From positions 62,001 to 126,000 of the forward strand of contig JAJTUP010000013.1 of NCBI GenBank assembly GCA_021399435.1: DNA of 64,000 nucleotides. Reading direction: 5' to 3'. The position numbers were made by a program, and so were the translations under genes. Positions 1 to 10,555 of the stretch are shown one piece after another; the stretch's first letter is position 1; every line of letters starts with the position of its first letter. The stretch comes from Diaporthe sp. PMI_573 (Eukaryota > Ascomycota > Sordariomycetes > Diaporthales > Diaporthaceae). The notes beneath the pieces are model-generated. The model was not told the DNA's origin. It ran no database searches and saw only the letters and a program-made list of their open reading frames with translations.

Positions 1-574
1 GAACCACGACTCGAGCGTGGGCAGGAGCACCTGGTCCAGGTACTCGTAGCTGGGCGAGAACGAGACGTTTGTGCCGCCCGAGATGGTCAGCTCGACCGGC
101 TCGCCGCTTTCGTTGCCCGCGAACAGGAGGAATGGGAAAACGGCCTGGAATACCAGCACAGCGCTGGCGGCGGGAGACTCGGCGCTGATCGTGATGTTCC
201 TCTCCCACAGATCGCCTGGCCCGCGGCTTGGCCGGAACTCGAGCGTCTTGCTCCCTACCTGGAGGCCTTTGACGTCAGCAGCTGTTGCTTTTGCGAGCCA
301 CGCGATGGATGTGAAGTGCTGCGACTTGAGACCTGGTGGACGAAACAATGTCAGCTCTGTCACGGATGATGACCTTGAGTGATTTTGGAAGAGCGGTTTT
401 GGAAGGCTCTTTTGCGTAATTACCTCCTCCTCGTGGCCCTGGGCGGTTGCCCCTCACATCTGTGATCTTGACTGGCTTGCACGCGACCGAGGCGAGTGCG
501 ATGGCTATTCTGACAAGCTGGCCGCCTCCTTCGCCTGTGCGGCCGTCCAGATGGATGGCGTCGTCTGGAGCCAT
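1..574 (-). CDS. RTCA: RNA 3'-terminal phosphate cyclase (5' part, runs off the left edge)
   Basis: The enzyme converts a 3'-phosphate at an RNA end to a 2',3'-cyclic phosphate using ATP and a covalent His-AMP intermediate. The start is the ATG at 574, followed within eight codons by LDGRTGEGGGQLVR, the N-terminal signature of the active cyclase; the non-catalytic Rcl1 branch lacks it. Exon 1 is 424-574, the intron 333-423 (91 nt, GTAATT...CAG), exon 2 332 to the edge. The splice joins RGNR...RGG to GLKSQHFTSIAWLAKAT, the expected continuation of the family. About 161 residues are present, including the start of the ISGGTNVSFSPSYEYL segment. The family is normally about 340-380 residues, so the catalytic His and C-terminus lie outside the window. 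Nothing suggests inactivation in the visible part. The intron is unrelated to the repeated introns found elsewhere in the window. Confidence 0.94.
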
Positions 575-1301
575 GCTCCTGCGAAGTAGATATTGATTTA
601 TGGGTGATGTTGATTGAAGGGTCGGAACGAAGTTGCTGTTACCGTCTTGCGTGGCGTGCAAACTGTCGGACGTCTCGGCTGCTTTGCAAGGCGGAATTTG
701 TTCACTTACCGAGCCAATCTCGAGGGTTTTCTGGCCTCTGGGACATGGCAGCAGGTTCGTCGAGGGAAGCTAACCTTGGAAGCCACGCTGAGTCACCCGG
801 CGACCTGTCAGCGGCCACCTAATGAAACGGCACTGCCACGTCCCATTCCTTGGTCTCCAGGCTGCTTTCACTCTGACAAATTCGAGTTGAAGGTTTTCAT
901 TCAACGGTCAGGGATTTTAAAGATTAGCAAGGCGCTGGTCACGGAAGGAGGCTGCAGAGTGAGTGTTAGAGAATGGTATGTATTGATGCACATAGTCAGA
1001 CCATTAGCGTAAATTATAGCACCGAGCGTGATGTCTTCGTATAAGACTCAGAAAAGGACGACCACACATCGCAGTTGTGAGTGCAGTGCCGAGTTCCGGC
1101 GCCTGGACACTTTTCTCAACAACGGCTCCAGTTATTGAGAAGGTTACCTTGCGTTGGTAGGTGATACCTGAGACAACTTTTGCCATTAAAGGCTGACTTG
1201 TACAAATCAACACAATCCAAGCACTCATCTCTGCGGCATGTCACCAATTGAGTCGATCAGGACACGAGTCCTGCCCCTCCGAATCCACCAGTCCAAACCA
1301 T
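575..1301. other. Intergenic, no gene seen
   Basis: Upstream of the cyclase gene. Only short open frames with atypical composition are present on both strands, and none resembles a known family. It must hold the cyclase promoter, but I see no clear TATA box. Confidence 0.4.
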
Positions 1302-1875
1302 TCATTCGGTCTTTGAGCTGCCACGACCGTCCTTTCGGCCGAAGGCACCCAATTCTAAGGTGGCGCTGAGCATGAACATGGCCTTCTTCAATTTGTTGTC
1401 TTTCTTGCTCACCTGCCTCCAGTGCGAGCCCACAGGCGATCTCGCCCAGGCACTCCCAACGTCGGCGCTTGTTATGCCCAGGGCTGCAGCTTTGAAACCA
1501 ACTACATGGATGGAGATTTCAGTCCATGTATAAATGCCAATGACAATATGCAAGGTCCGCGGCCCTATCTCGCCCTTGTGTTTCTCCCTGATCGTGGCGG
1601 CATTGCCCTCGAGCCACCTGATGAAAGGCCCTCGGATGTCGTATCCGGCAAGCTCGACGTCCACATCCGACACCAGCACGGCCCCGAAATTGCCGGTTGA
1701 CTCGTACTTCATTGCGCCTCCGAAACCGAACCAGCGGCTTTCAGATTGCTCCCTTCCGGGACCTGGGCTTCCGCGCCGCTGCGGGTACTGTGCACATGGA
1801 ATGGATCGAGCTCGCCGGGTGGCACCCCGGAGCCGCTGGTGGCTGATCGCGGCCCTGGGGCCACGCCGACACCCA
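1302..1875 (-). pseudogene. Fragment of an uncharacterised fungal protein family
   Basis: A 136-residue frame opens at the ATG at 1712 and stops at 1302. It contains STGNFGAVLVSDVDVELAGYD, then GPFIRWLEGNA, then TLHIVIGIYTWTE and GFKAAALGI. This order (a GNFGAVL block, a PF.WL.N block, a Y-T strand, a GF strand) resembles the N-terminal region of an unnamed protein family I recall from many Pezizomycotina hypothetical proteins; that link is from memory and the function is unknown. Just upstream (about 1713-1875, minus strand) a different frame reads protein-like (PPGELDPFHVHST) and closes with a stop at the boundary, so the coding sequence seems frameshifted. The expected long C-terminal part of such proteins is absent downstream. 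I read it as a truncated, frameshifted remnant. It abuts a HET remnant on the other strand. Confidence 0.4.
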
Positions 1876-2283
1876 CCTGGTACCACCGCGCGTGTCAGGA
1901 TTGGCTTGATTCTAGTGAGGGACAGTATATCACGTATGATATCATTCAGAAAGACCAACATCCGGCTACGGTGCTGGAGTATACCCGGCGCATTCAGAGC
2001 CTTATATGGGACCGGACGTTTCTTAAGACAGCCAGGCTAGATGAACTAGACCGCCCTTTGTACGGACTCGGCCACAGAGACACAAACCGGCGATTATATC
2101 TGCATTCTCCATGGCTGTAGTGCGCCGGTGGTGCTGAGAAGAGACGAACTCAAATGGCGGCTGGTAGGTGAATGCTTTGTGAATGGCTTGATGGATGGTG
2201 AGGCCATGGACATCAAAGCCTTCACTGATAGAAGTCAGCAATTTCTACTACGATCCACATTTTGGCCGAAAATCTCACCTTTA
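1875..2283 (+). pseudogene. HET-domain (heterokaryon incompatibility) protein, C-terminal relic
   Basis: HET proteins act in non-self recognition between fungal strains and are often large cytosolic proteins with an N-terminal HET domain. Here only the conserved C-terminal tail is visible: VLEYTRRIQSLIWDRTFLKT (about 1965-2030), LYGLG, then after a frame change GDYICILHGCSAPVVLRRDE and WRLVGECFVNGLMDGEAMD (about 2086-2220). These are the standard closing blocks of HET-6-like proteins (GD.ICxLxGCSVPVxLR, xGExYVxGxMDGEA). The two halves lie in different frames, with the shift in the GLGHRDT/QTGDY region near 2070-2090, and no HET domain is found upstream. It is therefore a broken 3' remnant. 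The left boundary near 1875 coincides with the edge of the opposite-strand relic. Confidence 0.62.
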
Positions 2284-2608
2284 GTTTTATCTATTCCCTT
2301 CTTCTGGAACCATTACTTACTTAATGACTCTTTCGAACAATTTCTCACCACTTCTCAGTCAACTTCGATTAAGGACGTCTCACCTCTTCAACTCACTAAC
2401 CATGGTGGAAAGACACACAAGTTTGGACAGTGCTGATGTTTCAGCTTACTATTTCAATTTAACCAGTATAGATGTTTCCCACTCGAATACTGCTTTTGAT
2501 CAATCATTGCATCAAGCAAACATTGGTGTCTTGGTATCCTCAATCTGTTTGCTCCATTCAGATGACTGAACAAGAAACCTCAACCTGTCCCATTTCTCGG
2601 AATGCTCT

Positions 2609-3249
2609 CTAGCCCGTTGCATTCACCAGTGGCCAGTTGAGACCGTTGTCCGCCGCACCGATCCCTCCCAGGCCTGCACAGCTATAGATGCCAACAGGGT
2701 TGTTTGGCACGGCGCGCATATACTGGAGGTCTAAGCATTCCTGAGGCTTGGATGCAACAAGAGCAATCCGGCCATCAGCCATGACGTTCCATTGCTGTGA
2801 GGCAGAGCCGGGGGTGCATGTCACGAGGTAGACCCTGGACATATCTTTCCAATTGCCTATGATAAGTGAGAAGAAAGTTATCAGCCGGAGTGGGTGTCAG
2901 GACCGATACCGAGAGCACTTACTTTGGGCGCCTGCATCGAGACAGAGTGTGGTGTCCGGCGCATAGATAATGGTGCTGTTGCCGCTCTGAAGATGCCACT
3001 GCTGACCAGCAGCACCTGTTTTGGATTGACTGTGGGCCAAGGGAGAATGAAGGGTTAAGTCAAGTAGAGGTAGGTAATTTCTTGATTAGGTGCTTACACA
3101 ACGAGCATGCTTCCATTTGTAGCTGTTGAGGGGACCACTACGAAATTAGTATCGACTTTGGAAGATATAATGACTTTGGAGTAGCCTTCAGGAACGGCAG
3201 CCAGGCTGGTCGCAGCAAGCGTAGCCAGCAGGTAAGGCAGACGGAACAT
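2609..3249 (-). CDS. Small secreted QxW (beta-trefoil lectin-like) protein
   Basis: Three exons (3249-3098, 3029-2923, 2856-2609) separated by introns of 68 and 66 nt (GTAAGC...CAG, GTAAGT...TAG) give 168 residues. The protein opens with a signal peptide, MFRLPYLLATLAATSLAA, followed by the mature sequence. The body has the pattern of a ricin-B/beta-trefoil carbohydrate-binding repeat: QQWHLQ, then LCLDAG, then QQWNVMADG and ECLDL, then LNWPLV. It is short for a full trefoil (about 120-130 residues after the leader), which is usual for stand-alone fungal forms. It has no catalytic domain, so a sugar-binding extracellular role is the inference. Neighbours are decayed accessory sequences, which fits a fast-evolving locus. 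A TATATAAC box lies about 165 nt upstream of the start. Exact sugar specificity cannot be read. Confidence 0.75.
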
Positions 3250-3412
3250 CTTGAGTTTGAGCTGGTGATTTCACAGACGAGAAAACAGAACATATGGCTT
3301 TCAAAGCAACCACTGGCACCGGAAATTGTGGGCAGAGTCTGGTCAATTTAAGGTCCCCGCAGTAGACAACTCGGGACAGGACACCTTGCCGGAAAATCGT
3401 TTCGTGCCCCGG

Positions 3413-3420
3413 GTTATATA
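3413..3420 (-). promoter_or_regulatory. Candidate TATA box of the lectin-like gene
   Basis: The minus strand reads TATATAAC here, 164-171 nt upstream of the lectin ATG, a reasonable distance for a fungal core promoter with a leader of about 130 nt. No transcript evidence is available from sequence alone. Confidence 0.35.
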
Positions 3421-4870
3421 CAACAGCATGCAGATGTGCTCAATCAGTTGCATGGCGGAGACGTGCATCGGTAGAACGACTTGTGGTACATTTCCCCAGA
3501 TCCGTGCAATATATGAGTCCAAATAGGGAGCGTTTCCACCATCTGGTCTTCCGAAGGGGAGTGAGGATCTGATCCAACTACCGAACTCATTTGTTTGCAC
3601 GCTATACGTTGTGGCTGCAGCACTGATTATCCAAATTACACCTTCATAATATCGACATCTCCCACTAAAGTAATTTCATGGTGGTCTGCGTCTCCCGTAC
3701 GTTCTAACTCCATCATGGCAATTAGCCTGATTGCCGGCAAGCAAGGCTCCATCCAGAATCTGCAGGCCCCACTCACCATCCTGAGATATACTTAAGCAGA
3801 TTTATGCGACACGCATGAAGGTGGCCGGATGATTTATAACAGTAATGAATGCATTGATCGTCAATATTGTGCCCAGCTCTTGTTAACCTTGTGCACAGGT
3901 ATCCGATATTATCACCTCGTCTAATCTCAAAGATGGGCGAACGATCGTTGTCAATCTTTCATGGTGACAGCACTAGAGCCGTCTCAAGAGAGTTAGTCAC
4001 CACGTATGGAGACGCGGGACGCACAGTGTACTCGCCTCAGAAAAAGCCTGACATGACGCAGGCACTCTCGGAAATCAGTGAGCTCGTTATCACAGTCTCT
4101 AGCCTTCCCCATCCCTACTACTACTTGTGGCTTTGGAGAAATGATGCAACCCAACCCTCGACGCCGAGCATCGTCAGTAGCGCTCTCGATATCGACCGTG
4201 CCGGCAAGCCCAACGATGAACCAAAGTCATGGCACGGAATTAGTGCATCAGAATGGCGGCTTCTTTTTGAATTGCTTGCCACCCGTTATGCGGTGCCCAA
4301 CTCGAAACGCCTCGAGCTATTTGAGGGCTGTGAAGGCTAACATCGTGGACTGGGAAGGAGCGTCGAATCCACGTGAGCCTTCGTTAAGCTCTAGACCAAA
4401 GGGCATGTTACAACAGCAGGGTTCTATGAGGTGAGCTGGCTAGCTTATCTATCTGGAAAAGGAAATGTGTGCACGAGTTACTGCAGAGAAACCATCGGTG
4501 GCCCTTGGGGGATTCCAATCTGATAGAAGGGTTTGATCCCCCCGAAATGGCTCATACAGACGACCATTGGACCCGGTGGAGGCTAGAAAATGGCCACTAC
4601 GGCGAGATCCGAGCAATTGGCCAAATTCAGGGCGGTATAGTTCCCAATATCAGACATCGAATCATGTTGTTGATAAGCAATATTCTGACAATGCATGGTA
4701 CTTTTCCCTACTAGATGAGATCAATATTATTTGGAGCCTGGTATCCTTGGAAGAACGATGTAATTGAGCCCCAATTACGTGCACGTTGTGTCACGATGTA
4801 ATTCATGGATAAGATCCACAGCATGCTTGGAAAGCATTGCAATCACGGGTAGAGACGGTTACCTAGGTAC
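3421..4870. other. Intergenic, no supported gene
   Basis: A 157-codon plus-strand frame (3867-4340) and a shorter overlapping one (4078-4434) are open, but neither shows a recognisable domain, a convincing intron pattern or coding-like periodicity. Part of the interval is the 3' flank of the rhamnose dehydrogenase gene. A decayed coding sequence cannot be excluded. Confidence 0.35.
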
Positions 4871-5954
4871 TTACTGCAAGTTAACATACATGCCACCATC
4901 GACAAGCACCTGTGAACCTGTCATCCACCCACTAAGGTATTCCGAGCCAAGGAACACAGCTGGGCCGGCAATATCAGACGGCTTCCCGATCCCAAGCGGC
5001 ATGCGCTGCTCCAGCTGCTCCCGCTTAACTTCATTCTGCATGTCTGGCTCGGCCAGCTGCGTGTGGACGGTGCCTGGTAGGATGGCGTTGCACCGTCTAA
5101 GTATGATGTTAGTGCTGCTACGGATCCTAAAGTGTTGCTTTCTGGAACATTCCAAAACATGAAAGACGGGGATCCATGACAGGAGGAGAGTGATGCTTAC
5201 ATCCGGTACGGTGCCAGCGCAATGGCCATTGACTGCATCATGGACAGAACTGCCGCCTTGGACGGCGTGTAGTGTACCTGCAGCCCACCGCCCACGAGCG
5301 CGCTGATGGACGAGATGCCGATGATGGACCCGCCACGACCTTGGGCTGCCATTTGACGGGCGGCGGCCTGACATGAGTAGAATGCGCCGTTGGCGTTGAC
5401 GTTCATCGTTGAGTCGAATTCTGATGTGTGTTAGTTACCTGCCACGGAGCCAAAAGTGTTGCATTATGGAACATATCAAAACATGAAAGACGGGGATCTG
5501 TGGGAGAAGATGGGTGATGCTTACGCTCTTTTTCTAGTCTAATTTGCCGCACCCATGTCAACTTCACGAACAAAACTCAATTCACAACGGGCGTGTGATC
5601 AGCCTTGACTCACGAAAGGAACTCGGCTGCCTTGAAAACCCCTGCATTCGAGATGAAGATGTCCAGCCCGCCCCAGATTTTCACGGCGGCGTCTACGAGC
5701 TGCTCGCCAGTCTTGGGGTCGGTGATATCGCCGGCGATGTTGATGATCTCACCTGCCTCCTGCGGCGCTCTCCTCTTGATCTCGGCTGCCTCGTCCAGTA
5801 GACTCGGCGCGTGCCTGGGGTCGATGTAGTTTACAGCGACATTGGCGCCCTGCCGGAGGTACTCCAGTGTGATTGCACGTCCAATACCTGTTGTTCCACC
5901 TGTGATTGCTGCCGTCTTGCCCCTAAGGATTCTCAGCGGAATTGCTGCCGCCAT
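4871..5954 (-). CDS. L-rhamnose 1-dehydrogenase-like SDR
   Basis: A classical short-chain dehydrogenase of 266 residues, most like the L-rhamnose 1-dehydrogenases (LRA1/LraA) that start the non-phosphorylated fungal rhamnose pathway by oxidising L-rhamnose to rhamnonolactone with NAD(P)+. Visible landmarks: TGGTTGIG (residues 18-25), NAG at 103-105, Asn129, Ser156 in GISSIS, Tyr169 and Lys173 in YTPSK. The blocks GGSIIGISSISALVGG, IRCNAILPGT and the C-terminus DGGMYVNLQ are those of the rhamnose enzymes. Start is the ATG at 5954. Exons are 5954-5614, 5538-5525 (a 14-nt microexon), 5420-5201 and 5096-4871; the spliced length is a multiple of three. Introns 2 and 3 (104 nt each) are copies of the repeated introner family; intron 1 (75 nt) is ordinary. 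No other rhamnose-pathway gene is adjacent, so the substrate rests on sequence similarity only. Confidence 0.88.
5097..5200 (-). repeat. Introner-like element copy A (intron 3 of the rhamnose dehydrogenase)
   Basis: 104 nt, exactly the intron. It starts GTAAGCATCACTC, contains GGATCCCCGTCTTTCATG and TTTTGGAATGTTCCAGAA, then GGATCCGTAGCAG, and has the branch site CACTAAC before TTAG. Splicing here restores GIRCN-type sequence (AT/A CGG TGC AAC). Confidence 0.9.
5421..5524 (-). repeat. Introner-like element copy B (intron 2 of the rhamnose dehydrogenase)
   Basis: 104 nt. It starts GTAAGCATCACCC, contains GATCCCCGTCTTTCATG, then GGCTCCGTGGCAGG, and ends TAACTAACACACATCAG. It matches copy D without gaps at roughly 80 percent by eye, most differences being transitions. 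It lies directly beside the 14-nt microexon 5525-5538. Confidence 0.9.
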
Positions 5955-6640
5955 GTTTGAATGCACTGGCCGGGTTCAATGTTGCTGACGGAGAGGAGAT
6001 TTGAGGACGTGTGGTTTTCTGGTTCTGATCTTCCGCGATGGGTGATTCTGGCGCCGCGAAGAATACCGAATTCCTGGGACCCGACAAGATTCGCCTCGCA
6101 AATGTCAGACTCATGAGGCGGGACGTCGAGCGTGATCGGACAGGTTGGTTACTGCTCTTGTGCAGGTCCCCCGCATTTGTGACCCGCTTCCCCATCAATG
6201 CATCCACCGCTGTCCATCTTGAGATGCGGACTCCATTCCCATGTTCCTCTACCGCATATCATCGTCCAGCTGCCTGCGCAGGTAAAAACATGTGCCGCCA
6301 AGGGTTGCCAGCTTGGGTGAGTATCACTTGGGTTCTGTCTTGAAACCAAGGCGAGACCCACTACCAAGGAGCCACAGTGCGTGAACAAGGCAAGCAGGTG
6401 AAAACGTAGGCAGCTGGGACTGGCGCAGGTCAATGCTTTCGGCCAACCTAAGAAGACAAGACAGTGTTCAAGAGATTCCCATCGCTCATCATCGTTTGCA
6501 ACAGCGGTGTATGAATATATCGTTCGGGCAGCATCAGCACCAGTAGTGACATCGAACCCACTTTCAACTCCTGCTGCCAGCATCAATGATTTCCCAGTCA
6601 CATTAGCAAGATGGTGTTAGACCTGTCTGGTCGGTCACAA

Positions 6641-6744
6641 TATAAAAGACTCTGTAAAAAAAATAAAATTTTAAAAAAAAAAGATTAAAAAGGCTTATTA
6701 GGTATAAGAGATATTAAAAGAGACTTTTACTAATACTATAATAT
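6641..6744. repeat. AT-rich island
   Basis: About 100 nt made almost only of A and T, rich in TTAAAA, AAAATTTT and TATTA, in otherwise balanced DNA. It is consistent with a remnant of a transposon degraded by repeat-induced point mutation; no ends or coding traces are visible. Confidence 0.4.
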
Positions 6745-9700
6745 GTTGCTCTCTGTCACCTTGATACGGGTATGCCTGTTCAGCCAATTTTTAATGACTG
6801 CCCGATCTTAACTGCTGCGCATAATGTGGTTGCCGGCTTTGGCTCCGTAACTCCGGTGACATGGCTGGGGTTAGGGACTCTTTGAGATCTGGAGAGGCCG
6901 GTTCACTTCCTGGCCCGGGGAAGTTAGATGGAATTACGCATCGGGCTCAGGAAGTTGTTTGCATGTGACGAACTGGGTAAAGCGGGCCCACTCCAGGCAC
7001 GCTATTGATATCTCATTAGATTTAATATTAAATCCTCTAGACATCATATACCTACTTTCACAGAGTAGCATAAGAGCGCCATTACCTTGGTCGACCAGAA
7101 TATCATGGATAGAAACGTGCCAGAGCCACTTGAGACATAAACACAACTATGACATTGTCATGCCATGGTGAACAGAGTCCCTTTATAATTAGTCTCAATT
7201 ATCGCTCACAGCTTTCATAACCAAAAATTGTACAGCTTCCTTCTTAACCTTACTCGGAGGAATAATGAGACTCCGATCCGTAGTTCTTCGAGTGCGAAAG
7301 ATGTCAATTAGCTGAGAAACTCATGTTACCGCGTGGTATCTTGCGAGTTCCCATCTCTCTCGGAAGGCTTTCAAATCGCTGATCTAACCCCCGCGCGCCG
7401 CGATCATTCCAGTCTTAACGAGTAGGATACTATATTTCTAGGCCTGTTCAAATCAGTTAACTTGGCCTCTGGGTGCGTCTAGAAAAACCTAGCAATCTCG
7501 AGATCCTCTAAAGTCTTGATTTGTACACACAGGATATGGTTAATCACAACAGTCTCGCTGTAAGATACGCCGCCTTACTTTCCAACGAAGACCTGAGGCC
7601 GTCTTGGCATGCTACGCTTGATTGATAACATATACACAATATGATACCGGTACACTACGTTCGCGCGGAAAGATCTTGCTGTACGATCTCAGTATCATCA
7701 GCACCGACCGACTTATGTTCTTTGCACCAAAATAAGTCTCCATGCACTTCTTTATATGAGTAACTCCGATGAATACTTCATTCTGTTGGCCCTGGAAACA
7801 AGGAGAGATTACAGAGGTGTCAACATTGCCATGATCGCATACCAATAAATATATACATTCTATGTAGAGCAAAAGTCGAATGGCTTCCTCCCAAAGCCGC
7901 AGAAGATTCAGTAGGCTGTCGGCCCTCACTGGCATCTAAAGTCGGATATAGGTCCATTCTGAAATCCGGGGTTTGACTCTGGCAACGAAACGGTCCTCTC
8001 CAGGCTCATTCGGCGCAAGCAGCCAGTCAAGCACTTGCCTGTCCATTGAAGCAGGAAATTACATACGGCCACATTACCGGGATATCTGCATCATTGGCTG
8101 ATGTACTCAACAGTCTTCTGAGCGCGCTCTTCACTGTCGCACATATATTTTCAATGTTACAAACTACAGGAAAGGGGGCGAGGTTAGTAGCCATTTTAGC
8201 GAGGTACGCGTTATCTTTTGCTGTCGGAAGTCAAGGGGAAACAAAGTTCTGATCCGGTCTCGATCATCTCAGGGAAAAGCTTAGCAGCATATCTCTAACC
8301 AGAAAGTGAAGCCGCAACCGGCCGAAAAGTCATGGGCATTAAAACCTTAACTTGCAACTCGTATCCTGGCGCCGTCATTTTCCCTCTGTGTTAACCCGAA
8401 CCCTGAGAAAAAGGTCGACCCCAGGGACGACAGGCTCGGGTCTAAACACGCAGTCCCGAAATTGGGAATCCGGATTCGAAATGCATATTAAGCGCACTAA
8501 TTTGCGCCGGTGTGTCCATCTTGATTTTTTGGTCCCGAAAATAGGCATGACGGGCTGAGACTGGAGGTGATCCGACACTGGGAAACCCACTCGCGGGAGA
8601 AAAAAAAAAGGGGTGGGGGGAAGCGCTATTGCGAGCACGTGGGCGTTTGCCTCACGCCTGTACGTTCGATCGACTCGCAAGCAGCAAGACACCGTGCCAG
8701 GCAGACCTCTCACCCTCCACCGTCCTGACTCAAAGGAGTTATATGGGCATGAACCCACGATGACCTGCACGTTTGTCTTTTGATATCTGCCAAATATAGC
8801 CACCCGGGGAGCAGTGTCGTCGTCTCCCCTGCAATCACCTGAGCAGGGGCACCTGGCCTCGCGTTCCTCATTTCGGCCAGCACGTCGGAGATGCGGTCAG
8901 CAAATAAGGGCGTGCATCGCCAAGAAAAAGCTTGAGCGGCATTGTGGAGGGAGATCTTGTGCGCTGCCGCGCCGGCGGGCGCCATCGCCGCAGGCGGTTT
9001 TGCTTGGCGGATGTAACGAGTGTCGTGTGACGAGTTTCCTCTTCTAGCCGTGCGGCCAACGTCAAGTGCCCGAGTCATTGATGCCACCGGCCGCAAAGGG
9101 GGTAGCCATGGCAGATAAAAGCACCAGGATGACGAGAAGAGGGAAAGAGATCCGACGGCGAAGGTGAAGGCATCTCCGGGCCCGCGGGAGTGACAGTCAT
9201 GCCCTCGCCCGGCGCCGACTCGGACGCGGCAAGACTGGCGCATATCGACGGGGCGCCCGACCTCGGGAGCATTACACAGTATCCTGTGCATAATGGACAT
9301 GAGAGGTTGCGTGCCCGCCCCTCCGCCCCTGGGCGCTCGAGGTTGAGCGCCTCCGGTGACCTACCTATGCATGCCTTACCTGACTGACAGACATCCGGAA
9401 GCAACTCCCAATGCATCCGCGCCGACGCTGCATGAAACACCGACGGAGCGGACGCGGCATCGAGTGAGCATATTACGGCGATGTTGGGGCTCGGTTAGCC
9501 AGCTGGGTTGGCCGCTCGCTCGAGTACGCACGCTGTTCTCTTGTTGGCCCAGCAGAGAGACAGGCAGACGGGCTGGCGCGTTGGCGGGCATGATCGAGCA
9601 AGCGATTTTGGCTGTGTCTCTGCCGACGATGTCAGGTCAAGCTTTGCAGGCCTCTTGGCTCTTGGCTCACCGTTGTGATGGGCGTCGAGCGGTGGGGAGG

Positions 9701-10510
9701 GATGGACATCCGGCTGGGCATAGACGACCAAGCTCGACTTGGCTCGACCGGGCGCTGTCAGTCCTGCGTGGTGTCCAGTGTTTGCTGCCCATGCCCGCGA
9801 TGCTACCCGTCACATCCAGTTCTGACGCAGATGGCGTACCGCCGACGTCGCGTCGATGCAAGTATCATGGTCCCCTCGGAAGCAACGTATCAGATTCCCA
9901 CGTCCATCTCCTCGGGCAGCCGCCCCCGTGTCGTCGCGTCAAGACCGTCTTAAAGCCGAGGCCAGGCAGGCAGGTGGGATGAACGGCCGCTGTCCCGGAG
10001 GAGGGAAGCCTCGGTGGTGGTCGCATCGTCACGATCCCGGGGGGGGCGGCGCATGCAAACAGCACAGTAAAGCCGGGGAAGGGACGAGGTGTCGTCGAGC
10101 TCTGACGTCCTGTCAACGGCGCACGTGTGGTCAATTAAGGTTTGTGATTGGGCAATGCGCGCCTGGGCGATCCCCCACCTACACGCCCCGAACGAGGGAA
10201 GGGGCCAGCTGGCCCCTGGCAGCAAAGGCGGGAGGGCAGGGAGGGGGGGGCGGCCAACCTGCAGGTGGGCGCGCAGGGACTCCCTGCTGAAGAGATTGTG
10301 TGGGGCAGGCGTGGGCAGGGAAGCCGAGGGTACGTACTCGTCCCTCGGCACCGTCTTGGCGGGACACACAGCAGCGGCGGCCAGAAATCGATTAGGTTGT
10401 GCTCGTGGATTCTGTCGTGACCCCGAAACCGAATCGCATGTCACTGTCAGTTCGTCCTGCAAATCCTTTCGTGTAATGGTAGCAGAAAGATCAATCACCT
10501 GCAGGCAGGT

Positions 10511-10555
10511 GGGCCACGCAGGCCACAGACCACAGGCCACGGGCCACGGGCCACA
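10511..10555 (+). repeat. Degenerate GGCCAC tandem repeat
   Basis: A run of GGCCACG/GGCCACA units, seven to eight bases each, in intergenic DNA upstream of the phosphate transporter. Simple slippage repeat; no function can be read. Confidence 0.6.

Noticed and set aside
3867..4340. 157-codon plus-strand frame as a possible gene
   Set aside because: No recognisable domain, and a second overlapping frame is equally good; left as unassigned.
8635..10130. CACGTG boxes as phosphate-response sites of the phosphate transporter
   Set aside because: They lie 1.7-3.2 kb upstream, and the same hexamer occurs by chance elsewhere, including inside coding sequence.
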